Assembly: GCA_000434295.1 (NCBI GenBank)
Contig: HF994932.1
Span: 139,125 to 169,489, forward strand
Length of the DNA stretch: 30,365 nucleotides
Reading direction: 5' to 3'
DNA from: Acetobacter sp. CAG:977
GTDB taxonomy: Bacteria > Pseudomonadota > Alphaproteobacteria > CAAGCB01 > CAG-977
Shown one piece after another: positions 16,820-24,116 of the stretch. The number at the start of each line of letters is the position of its first letter. Position 1 is the first letter of the stretch. The notes under the pieces are model-generated. The model was not told the DNA's origin. It made no database searches and saw only the letters and a list, made by a program, of their open reading frames with translations. The position numbers and the translations under genes are program-made.

Positions 16820-16833
16820 TAAAAAAATGTTAA
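16819..16833. promoter_or_regulatory. CtrA-binding box (TTAA-N7-TTAA)
   Basis: TTAA (16819-16822), seven bases, TTAA (16830-16833) is an exact match to the CtrA consensus, 28 bases before the ctrA start and 103 before fliI. Its overlap with the start region of the candidate promoter fits repression rather than activation of ctrA. It could also influence fliI-fliJ. Confidence 0.8.
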
Positions 16834-16848
16834 TTCTGTCTTACAGAA
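16834..16848 (+). promoter_or_regulatory. Short hairpin before the ctrA ribosome site
   Basis: TTCTGT-CTT-ACAGAA is a perfect 6-bp inverted repeat that ends just before GAGGGG (16850-16855), the ctrA ribosome-binding site. It could tune translation or bind a regulator. No evidence beyond the symmetry. Confidence 0.35.
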
Positions 16849-16860
16849 AGAGGGGCTTTT

Positions 16861-17556
16861 ATGCGCGTTTTATTGGTAGAAGACGATAAAGCAACGGCTC
16901 AAATGATTGAAACCGTTCTGAAAAAGGAAGGTATGGTCGTGGATACCTCCGTCTTGGGCGAAGACGGGTTGGAAATCGGAAAATTATACGATTACGACAT
17001 TATCATTCTGGATTTGGTTCTGCCGGATATGGACGGTTACGAAGTCCTTAAACGTTTAAGAGATGCTAAAATCGCCACTCCCGTTCTGATTTTGTCGGGA
17101 TTGTCGGGAACGGATAAAAAAGTTAAAGGACTGTCTACGGGTGCCGACGATTATTTGACAAAGCCGTTTGACAAAGCCGAACTGGTTGCCCGCATCCGCG
17201 CGTTGGTTCGCAGATCAAAAGGACATCCCGAATCCGTCATTCGCACCGGCGCCATCGAAGTCAATTTGGATGCCCGCACCGCTTTTGTGAACGGAAAGCC
17301 TTTGCATTTGACGGGACGCGAATACGGCATTCTTGAACGCCTGTCGCTCAGCAAAGGAACGACCTTAAGCAAAGAACAGTTTTTGAACCATCTGTATAAC
17401 GGTATGGATGAGCCCGAATTAAAAATCATTGACGTCTTTATTTGCAAACTGCGCAAAAAAATCGCCGACGCAACGGGCGGCGACGACTATATCGAAACGG
17501 TCTGGGGACGCGGCTATGTTTTACGCGAACCTAAGCGCGATGACGCAAAAAAATAA
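16861..17556 (+). CDS. ctrA: Cell-cycle response regulator CtrA
   Basis: A 231-residue OmpR-family regulator. The receiver domain has D8 and D9, phosphoacceptor D51 (IIILDLVLPDMDG) and K103-type lysine in LTKPF. The DNA-binding domain contains the stretches HLTGREYGILE, NHLYNGMDEPELKIIDVFIC and VWGRGYVLREP, which are essentially those of Caulobacter CtrA. CtrA controls flagellar, chemotaxis and cell-division genes. The C-terminus ends in KK rather than the Ala-Ala that marks Caulobacter CtrA for ClpXP. A CtrA box lies upstream and implies autoregulation. A terminator follows directly. Confidence 0.96.
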   Translation: MRVLLVEDDKATAQMIETVLKKEGMVVDTSVLGEDGLEIGKLYDYDIIILDLVLPDMDGYEVLKRLRDAKIATPVLILSGLSGTDKKVKGLSTGADDYLTKPFDKAELVARIRALVRRSKGHPESVIRTGAIEVNLDARTAFVNGKPLHLTGREYGILERLSLSKGTTLSKEQFLNHLYNGMDEPELKIIDVFICKLRKKIADATGGDDYIETVWGRGYVLREPKRDDAKK

Positions 17557-17560
17557 TTTA

Positions 17561-17590
17561 AAACCCCCGATTTTCGGGGGTTTCCTTTTT
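17561..17590. terminator. Bidirectional terminator between ctrA and the antiporter gene
   Basis: A 10-bp perfect stem (17561-17570 with 17574-17583) with a TTT loop and five C-G pairs is followed by TCCTTTTT on the plus strand and by a T-rich stretch on the minus strand. It lies between convergent ctrA and the antiporter stop. Confidence 0.9.
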
Positions 17591-17594
17591 AGGC

Positions 17595-19097
17595 TTATGA
17601 CACTTTCTTTTCTTCTTCGGGCGCTTCTTTGTCCGTTTCTTCTTTTTGTTCGTCCGCCAAACAATAATTGCGCAGTTTGCACACCTGCTTGCGATAGGCA
17701 GTTCTGAGGCGGCGCAAAAAGCTCCTGAACGTCCCGTCTTTTTGATCCGCCGGCAGTTCCGCATCACAGTAAGCATTGAGATGATCCGTCAAGCAGCGCC
17801 ACGCCATCGAAAGATATTGATATGTCGTTTTATAGTTGTCGGCTTCCTGTTCCTGAGGCTGTCCCGTCGGAAGTCCCGGCGCATTTCCGGATTGGTGAAT
17901 TTCTTCTCTGGACGGTTCGTCATGGCTCAGCTTTAAAAACTTTGCCAAAGGCGAAAGCGTCCTGCCTTGGAACAAAACGGACAGAATGACCAAAAAGAAA
18001 ATCAGGTTAAACAAAAAACGCGCATTCGGGATTTCCGCCATCAACGGATATGTCGCCAGAATAATCGGAACGGATCCTTTTAATCCCGCCCAACTGATGA
18101 ATACTTTATCGCTTCTTGTATAATCGCTTTTCGCCAAACAGATAAAGACCGCCAAAGGACGGGCAAAAAACATCAGAAAAACCGAAGCGCCCAAGCTGAC
18201 CCAAAACACTTCTTTCAATTCGTGGGGATTAACCAGCAGCCCGAGCGTCAGGAACATTCCGATCTGCATCACCCAAGCCATGGCGTCTTGGAATTGAATA
18301 AACGGGTTTCGATAAGCATAAGACGCGTTTCCCAAAACGATTCCCGCCAAATACAGCGCCAAATATCCGTTTCCGCCCATCATTTGCGTCAGACTGTAAA
18401 TCAAAAACACGACGGCGATGCCGAAGACCGGATAAAGCCCCTGATATTGAAACGGGTAGCGTTTCAGGACAAACAAGACCGTCCTGCCGAAAAAGACGCC
18501 GAAAAAGATTCCCAGCCCCATCTGCAAGGCAAACGTTTCAAACATACGGGAAAACCCTGCGCCGTGAGACGTCAAAACGGCGATGGCGCCCGTAGACAAG
18601 ATAACGGCCATCGGGTCGTTACTGCCTGATTCAAATTCCAACACGGATTTTAATTTTTCGTTGTTCAGGTACAGGTTATTGTTTCGCAAGATGCTGAAAA
18701 CGGCGGGCGCATCCGTTGAAGACACAATCACGCTGAGCAATAGCGCGGTCGTAAAATCCAATCCCAACAAATAATGAACCGGCACGAACAGAAACAAAGC
18801 CGTCAAAGCAACGCCGAGCGTTGAGAGCAAACTTCCCCTTGCCAAAACGGGACGAATGGAATTCCATTGCGTTTCGAGCCCGCCCGAAAACAAAATAAAC
18901 GTTAACGCCACCGATCCCGCATAATTGCTGATATGAGCATCATAGAACTGAATACCCGCGCCGTCGCTGCCCGCCAGCATTCCGACAGCCAAGAAAATTA
19001 ACAAAGACGGTATTCCGAAACGGCTGGAAATTTTGTTTGCAAAAACGCATAACAAAATTAAAACGCCTGCCACCGCCAAAAACGCTTCCAATATCAT
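17595..19097 (-). CDS. NhaP-type K+(Na+)/H+ antiporter (CvrA-like)
   Basis: A 500-residue CPA1-family membrane protein with about 12 helices in the first ~390 residues. Diagnostic segments are FGIPSLLIFLAVGMLAGSDG, LFSGGLETQWNSIRPVL and the ion-site helices VSSTDAPAVFSIL and LEFESGSNDPMAVIL, which carry the conserved ND pair. These match NhaP2/CvrA, which exports K+ or Na+ in exchange for protons. After the last helix comes a polar tail of ~110 residues, rich in Q, E, K and Cys, without an obvious TrkA-C domain, unlike E. coli NhaP2. It lies 42 bases after the nitroreductase gene and may share its transcript. The exact cation cannot be deduced. Confidence 0.88.
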   Translation of the reverse strand: MILEAFLAVAGVLILLCVFANKISSRFGIPSLLIFLAVGMLAGSDGAGIQFYDAHISNYAGSVALTFILFSGGLETQWNSIRPVLARGSLLSTLGVALTALFLFVPVHYLLGLDFTTALLLSVIVSSTDAPAVFSILRNNNLYLNNEKLKSVLEFESGSNDPMAVILSTGAIAVLTSHGAGFSRMFETFALQMGLGIFFGVFFGRTVLFVLKRYPFQYQGLYPVFGIAVVFLIYSLTQMMGGNGYLALYLAGIVLGNASYAYRNPFIQFQDAMAWVMQIGMFLTLGLLVNPHELKEVFWVSLGASVFLMFFARPLAVFICLAKSDYTRSDKVFISWAGLKGSVPIILATYPLMAEIPNARFLFNLIFFLVILSVLFQGRTLSPLAKFLKLSHDEPSREEIHQSGNAPGLPTGQPQEQEADNYKTTYQYLSMAWRCLTDHLNAYCDAELPADQKDGTFRSFLRRLRTAYRKQVCKLRNYCLADEQKEETDKEAPEEEKKVS

Positions 19098-19139
19098 CTT
19101 TTAATTCATCCCCGTATTCGGTAATTTCCGTTTAACTGT

Positions 19140-19676
19140 TTATTTTTCGAAGACGTTTCCCCATTTATTTTCGAACAAGACGTCTTGAATATTTTTGCGA
19201 GGGCGCGGTTTGGGTTGTTGGTCGGGAACGCCCAACGGAGACAAAGCCACAACCCTGATATTTTCTGGAATATTTAGCAGTTTTTTTACGGCGGGTTCGT
19301 CAAAAATCCCCGTCCAGCACATTCCAAGCCCTAAATCAGCCGCCGCCAAAACGCATTGTTCCATGGAGATCCCCGCATCCACCAAATAATAACTTTGCGC
19401 GTTATGGTTTCCGCTTAATGCGGGATCCGCACACAACGCCATGACATAAGCCGCATTTTGGTATGCCGTCACGTCGGGATTGTTGTTCGTTATTTCGCCA
19501 AGCTTGTCCTTTAACTTTTGGTCGCCGACAACCAAATAATGCCAGCACTGTCCGTTTTTCCATGACGGAGCCAGACGCCCCGCTTCAATTACCTTCAGTA
19601 CGTCTTCGCGCGCAACGGGTTCGGGTTTGTAGCGGCGAATGCTGCGACGGTTTTCTATAACTTCAAAAAATTCCAT
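19140..19676 (-). CDS. Nitroreductase-family FMN-dependent oxidoreductase
   Basis: The start is set at ATG 19676: GGAGG sits 5 bases upstream. The frame remains open to 19709, but the extra 11 residues carry no conserved feature. The 178-residue product opens FFEVIENRRSIRRYKPEPV, with the RRSIRRY FMN-phosphate motif, then AGRLAPSWKNGQCWHYLVV, the segment that contacts FMN, and later GICWTGIFDE-like residues. Family members reduce nitroaromatics, quinones or flavins with NAD(P)H. The physiological substrate is unknown. It is divergent from the C_GCAxxG_C_C gene, and the 125-base gap holds that gene's promoter. Confidence 0.9.
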   Translation of the reverse strand: MEFFEVIENRRSIRRYKPEPVAREDVLKVIEAGRLAPSWKNGQCWHYLVVGDQKLKDKLGEITNNNPDVTAYQNAAYVMALCADPALSGNHNAQSYYLVDAGISMEQCVLAAADLGLGMCWTGIFDEPAVKKLLNIPENIRVVALSPLGVPDQQPKPRPRKNIQDVLFENKWGNVFEK

Positions 19677-19745
19677 AACGCCCTCCGTTTCTCTTTGCCT
19701 TTTTGACATTAAACCAAAAAAAGAACTTTAAAGGAAAGTTTTTAT

Positions 19746-19773
19746 TTGACCCTTAACGCACAAAGCCTATTAT
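19746..19773 (+). promoter_or_regulatory. Sigma-70 promoter of the C_GCAxxG_C_C-rhodanese operon
   Basis: TTGACC (19746-19751), a 16-base spacer, and TATTAT (19768-19773) sit 28 bases before the first start codon. Confidence 0.6.
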
Positions 19774-19801
19774 TTTTCAGTTCATTCAACATTATCGGGG
19801 T

Positions 19802-20233
19802 ATGACGATGGAATCCCGCGTTCAACAAGCCGTAGAAAAAAAGGAAAACGGCTATAACTGTGCTCAAGCCGTTTTTTGCACTTATGCCGATTTGTTAGGT
19901 TTTTCGGAAACGGACGCCTATAAAATTGCCGAAGCCTTCGGCACGGGAACGGGCGGCATGCAACAAACCTGCGGCGCCGTCACGGCTATGTTCATGGCAG
20001 CGGGAATTCAAAATTCCGACGGTTGTTTGGGCAGCAAAAAAACACGTCCCTCCTCTTATGCAAAAGTCAGAGAATTGTCCGAAGCTTTTGAAAAACTGAA
20101 CGGTTCAACCGTTTGCAAAGACTTAAACGGTTCGGGCGGCAAACCGCGCCTGAGATCGTGTTCCGGATGCGTCGAAGACGCTGCGCGATTGATTGAAGAA
20201 AAGCTGTTCCCCGAACGCTTTGAAAGGCAATAA
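19802..20233 (+). CDS. C_GCAxxG_C_C family protein
   Basis: A 143-residue cysteine-rich protein. The signature order is visible: YNCAQAVF (C20), QTCGAVTAMFMAAG, DGCLGSKK, TVCKDL and RSCSGCVEDAA. The C-GCA-xxG-C-C pattern is that of a small family thought to bind a metal or cluster and found mostly in anaerobes; its function is not established. No signal peptide is present, so it is likely cytoplasmic. Start codons at 19802 and 19808 are both possible after CGGGG. It overlaps nothing upstream and is followed one base later by a rhodanese gene, so the two are cotranscribed. A thiol or sulfur-handling role is inference. Confidence 0.8.
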   Translation: MTMESRVQQAVEKKENGYNCAQAVFCTYADLLGFSETDAYKIAEAFGTGTGGMQQTCGAVTAMFMAAGIQNSDGCLGSKKTRPSSYAKVRELSEAFEKLNGSTVCKDLNGSGGKPRLRSCSGCVEDAARLIEEKLFPERFERQ

Positions 20234-20234
20234 C

Positions 20235-20588
20235 ATGAAAAAAATTTTCCTTTGTTTAATGCTTTTGATAACGGCGGCGTGTTTTGAAAATGCCCCAGCC
20301 GTTGCCGTATCCCCCGAAGAAGGTCGGAAAATCATTGCCTCGACGCCGGATTTATTCCTGATTGATGTCAGAAAACCGGAGCTGTTCGCCCAAAAACACT
20401 ACCCCGATGCCGTCAATATCCCCGTTTCGGAGATGGGCTCACAAATTTACACCATCCCTGCCGACCGCCCGATTTTAATGTATTGCAGATCGGGGAACAG
20501 CGTTAAAACGGCTTATGCCATTTTGAAAAAGCTGCGTCCCGAACTGTTAAAAAACGTCCGCTACATTAACGGAACGCCTTTGTTTTAG
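20235..20588 (+). CDS. Exported rhodanese-like protein
   Basis: ATG 20235 is chosen; it follows the previous stop by one base, has AAAGG upstream and gives a signal sequence. The 117-residue product has an N-terminal hydrophobic stretch ending TAAC (C16), which could be a lipobox, although the -3 residue is T; a signal peptidase I site APAVA is the alternative. The mature part is a single rhodanese domain with IDVRKPELF and the active-site loop CRSGNS at C84, a six-residue loop typical of sulfur-carrying rhodaneses. It ends at INGTPLF, slightly shorter than usual. In the periplasm it could transfer persulfide sulfur. Coexpression with the C_GCAxxG_C_C protein suggests linked thiol chemistry. 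Confidence 0.85.
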   Translation: MKKIFLCLMLLITAACFENAPAVAVSPEEGRKIIASTPDLFLIDVRKPELFAQKHYPDAVNIPVSEMGSQIYTIPADRPILMYCRSGNSVKTAYAILKKLRPELLKNVRYINGTPLF

Positions 20589-20622
20589 CTTACCCGTCCG
20601 CTTGAACAAAGCGCAACATTCT

Positions 20623-21684
20623 TTACGAACCGCCCCTTTGCCGTTCGCCGCGCGTCCTGAACATGGCTTCGCGCGTTCGATCGTGCAGTTTTACCTTTAC
20701 GAAATCCCTGACCTGAGCCATATCGTGCCATTGTTTGATTTGACGTTTCAATGACGGCGAACGTTCTTCAAAACGCTCAAACACCTCACGTTCGTTCATT
20801 CCGTTCGCCAATTGCGCGCACATGTCTTCCATAACCGTGCGTCGCAATCCAGATTGACGGTCTACACGGGCTTGAGCTTCTTCCAACGTTTCGGCAGACG
20901 GCGAAAAATCAACGTTTTCGCAAACAGAAACGCTGAAATCAAAAAGAACTTTGAAATTCAAGCCGGCATCATCATAAAAGCCCTCCGTACCGTATTGACC
21001 GATGACTTCCAATGCCTTTTTGACTGCGGGATATTCGAAAAAATAGGCGTCTTCGCCCTCAAACAGGCTTTCTGCCGCCGAATTGTCCGAACACCATTCC
21101 CCGATGCGTTGTTTGATCTGCTCACTGTTTGCTTCAAAGCTTTTTATGTAAAGATAGGAAGCTGCAAAAACGCCTTTTAAAATCGGCAACGGCGCTTCGG
21201 AAAAACCGTATGACATTCCCAAAGCCTCGCACCACGTCCCCGCCGCCAGCCAAACCGTATAAAGCGGCGTGCGGTGAAAACGGCAAACCGACGCCAGAAC
21301 AGTCCGTCCGTTTCTTAAAACCAATTCTTCAACACCGTTCCGGTTCGCCTGATACATTCGAGAAAGAAGGGCGGCGTAATCCTGCGTTTCGGACGAATCC
21401 GCCCGAACGGATTGAAAATCGTTTGAGGCGACTTGTTTGATTTTTTTAACGTCCGCCGTATTCGGCTGAGGCATCATCCCTTTCGGAATACGCATCAGTT
21501 CATCAAAAAAATGACAAAAAAAGTACGTCCGACGCGGAAAAGATTCCCTTAAAGACTCAAAATCCTCTTGAACGAATGTCTTAACCGCATCGATATAAGA
21601 CGGATAGTAGACTCCGCGCTTTAAAAAAAGCTCCAAATCTTCTTCCTGACGTTCTTCCGAATATCCCAAAATACGTAAATTCAT
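20623..21684 (-). CDS. Uncharacterised 353-residue protein
   Basis: The start is placed at ATG 21684, which follows AAGGAG with good spacing; the longer open frame to 21714 has no ribosome site. The product is soluble by appearance, mostly helical, without signal peptide or long membrane segment. Visible features are an EERQEEDLELFLKRGVYYP segment near the start, a more hydrophobic core around VCRFHRTPLYTVWLAAGTW, and a basic tail (HDRTREAMFRTRGERQRGG). I do not recognise the family. It is convergent with the rhodanese gene (34 bases apart) and divergent from the ArsR-thioredoxin operon, whose operator region is 147-178 bases away. Confidence 0.6.
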   Translation of the reverse strand: MNLRILGYSEERQEEDLELFLKRGVYYPSYIDAVKTFVQEDFESLRESFPRRTYFFCHFFDELMRIPKGMMPQPNTADVKKIKQVASNDFQSVRADSSETQDYAALLSRMYQANRNGVEELVLRNGRTVLASVCRFHRTPLYTVWLAAGTWCEALGMSYGFSEAPLPILKGVFAASYLYIKSFEANSEQIKQRIGEWCSDNSAAESLFEGEDAYFFEYPAVKKALEVIGQYGTEGFYDDAGLNFKVLFDFSVSVCENVDFSPSAETLEEAQARVDRQSGLRRTVMEDMCAQLANGMNEREVFERFEERSPSLKRQIKQWHDMAQVRDFVKVKLHDRTREAMFRTRGERQRGGS

Positions 21685-21792
21685 AAAGGCTCCTTCGCCT
21701 CCCCATTCTATCACGGCGAAGTCTTTTTTTGTCCGTGAATTTTTCCCTTTATAACCGAAACGTTTTCATTGCCCGAAACGTCAAAATCATAG

Positions 21793-21828
21793 TTGACAAA
21801 TTTAATATATAGTGTTTATGCTATATAT
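21793..21828 (+). promoter_or_regulatory. Promoter and inverted-repeat operator of the CxxC-thioredoxin operon
   Basis: TTGACA (21793-21798) and TATGCT (21817-21822) are 18 bases apart. Over this -10 lies a perfect 8-bp inverted repeat: ATATATAG (21805-21812), eight bases, CTATATAT (21821-21828). AT-rich interrupted dyads over the promoter are typical ArsR/SmtB operators, and the last gene of the operon encodes such a regulator. Autorepression is the natural reading. AAGGAG precedes the first start codon at 21862. Confidence 0.6.
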
Positions 21829-21861
21829 AGTTTTTGAAATATATTAACCAAGGAGCCGCCA

Positions 21862-22404
21862 ATGCAAACCTTTCTTTTGTTTTTCTTGTTTGCCGCATTG
21901 CTTCCCGCGCGTGCTTTTGCAAACCCCGCCTGCGCCGTTTGTACGGTCGCCGTCGGCGCCACACTTGAAATCGCCCGACGATTCGGCGTGTCCGATACGG
22001 TCGTCGGCGTGTGGTGCGGTGCGTTCTTAATGCTGATGTATTACTGGCTGGAAATCTGGTTCGATAAAAAAAGATGGAACTTTCCGCTTAGAAACCCGAT
22101 TCTTTTGGCTTTGACGTTCAGCCTGTTAATTCCTTTGTATTACGATATCGCCGGGTCGCAAATCTTTGTTTACGCCCCCGTTCAAATCTTGTGGATTTTT
22201 TATATGGATCCTTTTTTGTTCAGCGCACTGGCCGGAGCGTTCGTCCTGACGTACAGTTCCGATTTTTACCAGTGGATGAAGCGCAGGAACGGCGGCCATG
22301 CCCATTTCCCCTTTGAAAAGGTCGTCGTTCCCGTGGCTTCGCTGGCCATCGTCAGCGCGTTGTTCCATTTCTTTCCCTTGCCCACTTTCTCCGTCGGAAT
22401 ATAG
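21862..22404 (+). CDS. Integral membrane protein with exported CxxC (NPACAVC)
   Basis: A 180-residue protein. A signal-like helix ends AFA-NPACAVC, with C24 and C27 at or just after the probable cleavage site; a third cysteine (C52) lies in VWCGAFLMLMYYW. About five more hydrophobic helices follow, separated by FDKKRWNF and a KRRNGGHAHFPF loop. CAVCTVAVGA with a following ARRFGVSDTVVGVW is, from memory, typical of a small uncharacterised membrane family in bacteria and archaea. A thiol-disulfide or metal-handling role is inferred from the CxxC and its thioredoxin partner. It is the first gene of a four-gene operon; 12 bases separate it from the next. Confidence 0.7.
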   Translation: MQTFLLFFLFAALLPARAFANPACAVCTVAVGATLEIARRFGVSDTVVGVWCGAFLMLMYYWLEIWFDKKRWNFPLRNPILLALTFSLLIPLYYDIAGSQIFVYAPVQILWIFYMDPFLFSALAGAFVLTYSSDFYQWMKRRNGGHAHFPFEKVVVPVASLAIVSALFHFFPLPTFSVGI

Positions 22405-22416
22405 GAGGTAACTGAT

Positions 22417-23049
22417 ATGTCTCAAAAAGCTCAAAGCGTTAAAGAATTCGTCGAAAAAATCGACAGCACAAAAAAAGCCAATCCCAAAGACCTGTCTTCG
22501 GATCAGGATTTAACCATTGCCATCATGAATCTGATCAGCATTGAAGAACATCTGGTCTTTTCGGGGGCTAAAACCGGAAAAACCGCCTTTTACGATTTAA
22601 TCGAAGAAATCCGCGAAACCAGAAAAACGCTGATGCAGCGCGTCATTCCCGAATACGAAGGCGAAGTTTGGTGCATTTCGAAACATCTGTTGGCGTCTTC
22701 CATGCGTTTGATGGAAGTCGGCACCAAACAACAAAGTCTGGGACACAAAAAAGAAGCTTATAAGCTGTTTGATCAGGCTTATGAACTTTACTGCCTGTTT
22801 TGGGGGCTGAACATGAATATGCTGGACGCCAAAGATTTAAGTTGGATACAGGACGACATTGAAAAAGTCCGCGAATTGTCCGACAAAATCGCCAAAGCCG
22901 TCCCCGCTTTGCCCGACAAAACCGCTGATGCGGATTCGGAAGACAAAACGCCTTCTCAAGAAAATGAGAAAGAAAACTCCGAAGCAAAGGGAACTCTTTC
23001 AAAAATGAAAGCTTTCGTCAGAAAAGCCGTCGACTGCTGTATCGAGTAA
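22417..23049 (+). CDS. Uncharacterised helical protein of the CxxC-thioredoxin operon
   Basis: A 210-residue soluble protein with a near-perfect AGGAGGT that overlaps the upstream stop. The core (about 25-160) is helical: DLTIAIMNLISIEEH, then EGEVWCISKHLLASSMRLME, then AYELYCLFWGLNMN. The E-WC-SKHLL...MR..E..TK pattern is, from memory, a conserved but unnamed family that travels with ArsR regulators. Residues 165-195 are a charged linker, and the protein ends VDCCIE, with two adjacent cysteines. No catalytic motif is evident. Association with the CPHC protein and the cysteine pair suggests a redox partner, but the function is unknown. Confidence 0.65.
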   Translation: MSQKAQSVKEFVEKIDSTKKANPKDLSSDQDLTIAIMNLISIEEHLVFSGAKTGKTAFYDLIEEIRETRKTLMQRVIPEYEGEVWCISKHLLASSMRLMEVGTKQQSLGHKKEAYKLFDQAYELYCLFWGLNMNMLDAKDLSWIQDDIEKVRELSDKIAKAVPALPDKTADADSEDKTPSQENEKENSEAKGTLSKMKAFVRKAVDCCIE

Positions 23050-23085
23050 AAGCCGCGCTTTGGTCTTTTCAAGAAAGGAGCATCA

Positions 23086-23466
23086 ATGAAAAAAACGTAC
23101 TTTCTGTTTTTGCTGATTCTTCTGTCCGGAGCGCTCGGGATTCGAAATGCCGAAGCGGGAATCCCGAATACGCTTCCCAATGACAAAATCTTTTTCTTTT
23201 ATTCTTCGGGATGCCCGCACTGTCATGAAGCCATCCGCTATATCAATGAAAACCACAAAACGCTTGATATGGAAATGGTCAACATTGAACGTCCGGACGG
23301 GTATCGGCTGTTCATTGCGGGATGCCGCAAATTCGGATTAACGGGAAATGTCGGAACTCCTTTGCTTTGTATCGGGAAAAACCATATCATGGGGTGGACA
23401 AAGGAATTTGAACCCGACTTTGACCTTTATATCCAAGCCTTTTTAAACGAACAAAAGAAAAAATGA
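23086..23466 (+). CDS. Exported thioredoxin/glutaredoxin-fold protein (CPHC)
   Basis: A 126-residue protein. Signal peptide 1-24 ends in AEAG. The mature part begins with KIFFFYSSGCPHCHEAIRYI, a thioredoxin-fold strand and active site with C43 and C46; CPHC is the DsbA-type dipeptide. The GTPLLCIG segment supplies the conserved cis-proline position plus an extra cysteine. The size is that of a single minimal thioredoxin domain. It probably works as a periplasmic oxidoreductase or disulfide carrier. AAGGAG precedes the start. The stop overlaps the next start by four bases (ATGA), coupling it to the ArsR-type regulator. Confidence 0.82.
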   Translation: MKKTYFLFLLILLSGALGIRNAEAGIPNTLPNDKIFFFYSSGCPHCHEAIRYINENHKTLDMEMVNIERPDGYRLFIAGCRKFGLTGNVGTPLLCIGKNHIMGWTKEFEPDFDLYIQAFLNEQKKK

Positions 23467-24116
23467 CCAACACGTCGCAAATGCCGCCCGAAGCAATGAA
23501 AAAAGCCGTTAAGGGATTGAGTTATATCTCGCATCCCTTGCGGCTGAGAATTTTGGAATATCTTGACGTGAACGGAGCGTCTTCGGTTTCCGCCATTACG
23601 AAAGGCGTCCGCGAAGAACAGGCCATCGTTTCCCAAAGCCTGCGCAAACTGCGCGAAGCCGATTTGGTTAAAACAAAGCGGCGCGGCATTTTCATTTATT
23701 ACGAAAACAGCGAAGAATATCCCGCCAGCCTGTTTGTTTGCCTGAGACGGCTTTACGGCTATATGACGGATTCTTTTTTATTTCTGAAAGACGGCGTCAA
23801 AGCCGTCCTGCCCGCCGACTATACAATGATGGTCGCCAATCAGATCAAGCTGTTCGCAAATTACGACAAAATGCGAATCTTGGAATTTCTGAGCGTGAAC
23901 GGAGAAAGCTGCGTTTGCAATATTGCCGAAGCCCTCGAATCCGATCAAACAAAGGTTTCCCAAAATCTGAAACGCTTAAAAGACGACGGGTTCGTTACAT
24001 ACCGACGCGACGGGCGTTTTATGATTTACAATATTACGAACGGCGTTCATAAGACGGCGGTGGAATGTATCCGCAAACGCTGGGCGTCTTTGAAAAAAGC
24101 CGGAAAGCCGTTTTAA
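23463..24116 (+). CDS. Double-headed ArsR-family transcriptional regulator
   Basis: A 217-residue protein with two winged helix-turn-helix domains in tandem: residues ~15-80 (SHPLRLRILEYL, then VSQSLRKLREADLV) and ~120-190 (NYDKMRILEFL, then VSQNLKRLKDDGFV). A helical spacer (82-118) lies between. The second copy contains ESCVCNIAEAL, with C150 and C152. That resembles the ELCVCDL metal box of ArsR and SmtB, while the first copy has no cysteines there. ArsR proteins usually have a single domain and dimerise; a fused pair could bind as a pseudo-dimer. It is the last gene of the operon whose promoter carries an 8-bp dyad. Metal or thiol sensing is inference. It converges with crcB, sharing four stop bases. 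Confidence 0.85.
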   Translation: MTNTSQMPPEAMKKAVKGLSYISHPLRLRILEYLDVNGASSVSAITKGVREEQAIVSQSLRKLREADLVKTKRRGIFIYYENSEEYPASLFVCLRRLYGYMTDSFLFLKDGVKAVLPADYTMMVANQIKLFANYDKMRILEFLSVNGESCVCNIAEALESDQTKVSQNLKRLKDDGFVTYRRDGRFMIYNITNGVHKTAVECIRKRWASLKKAGKPF

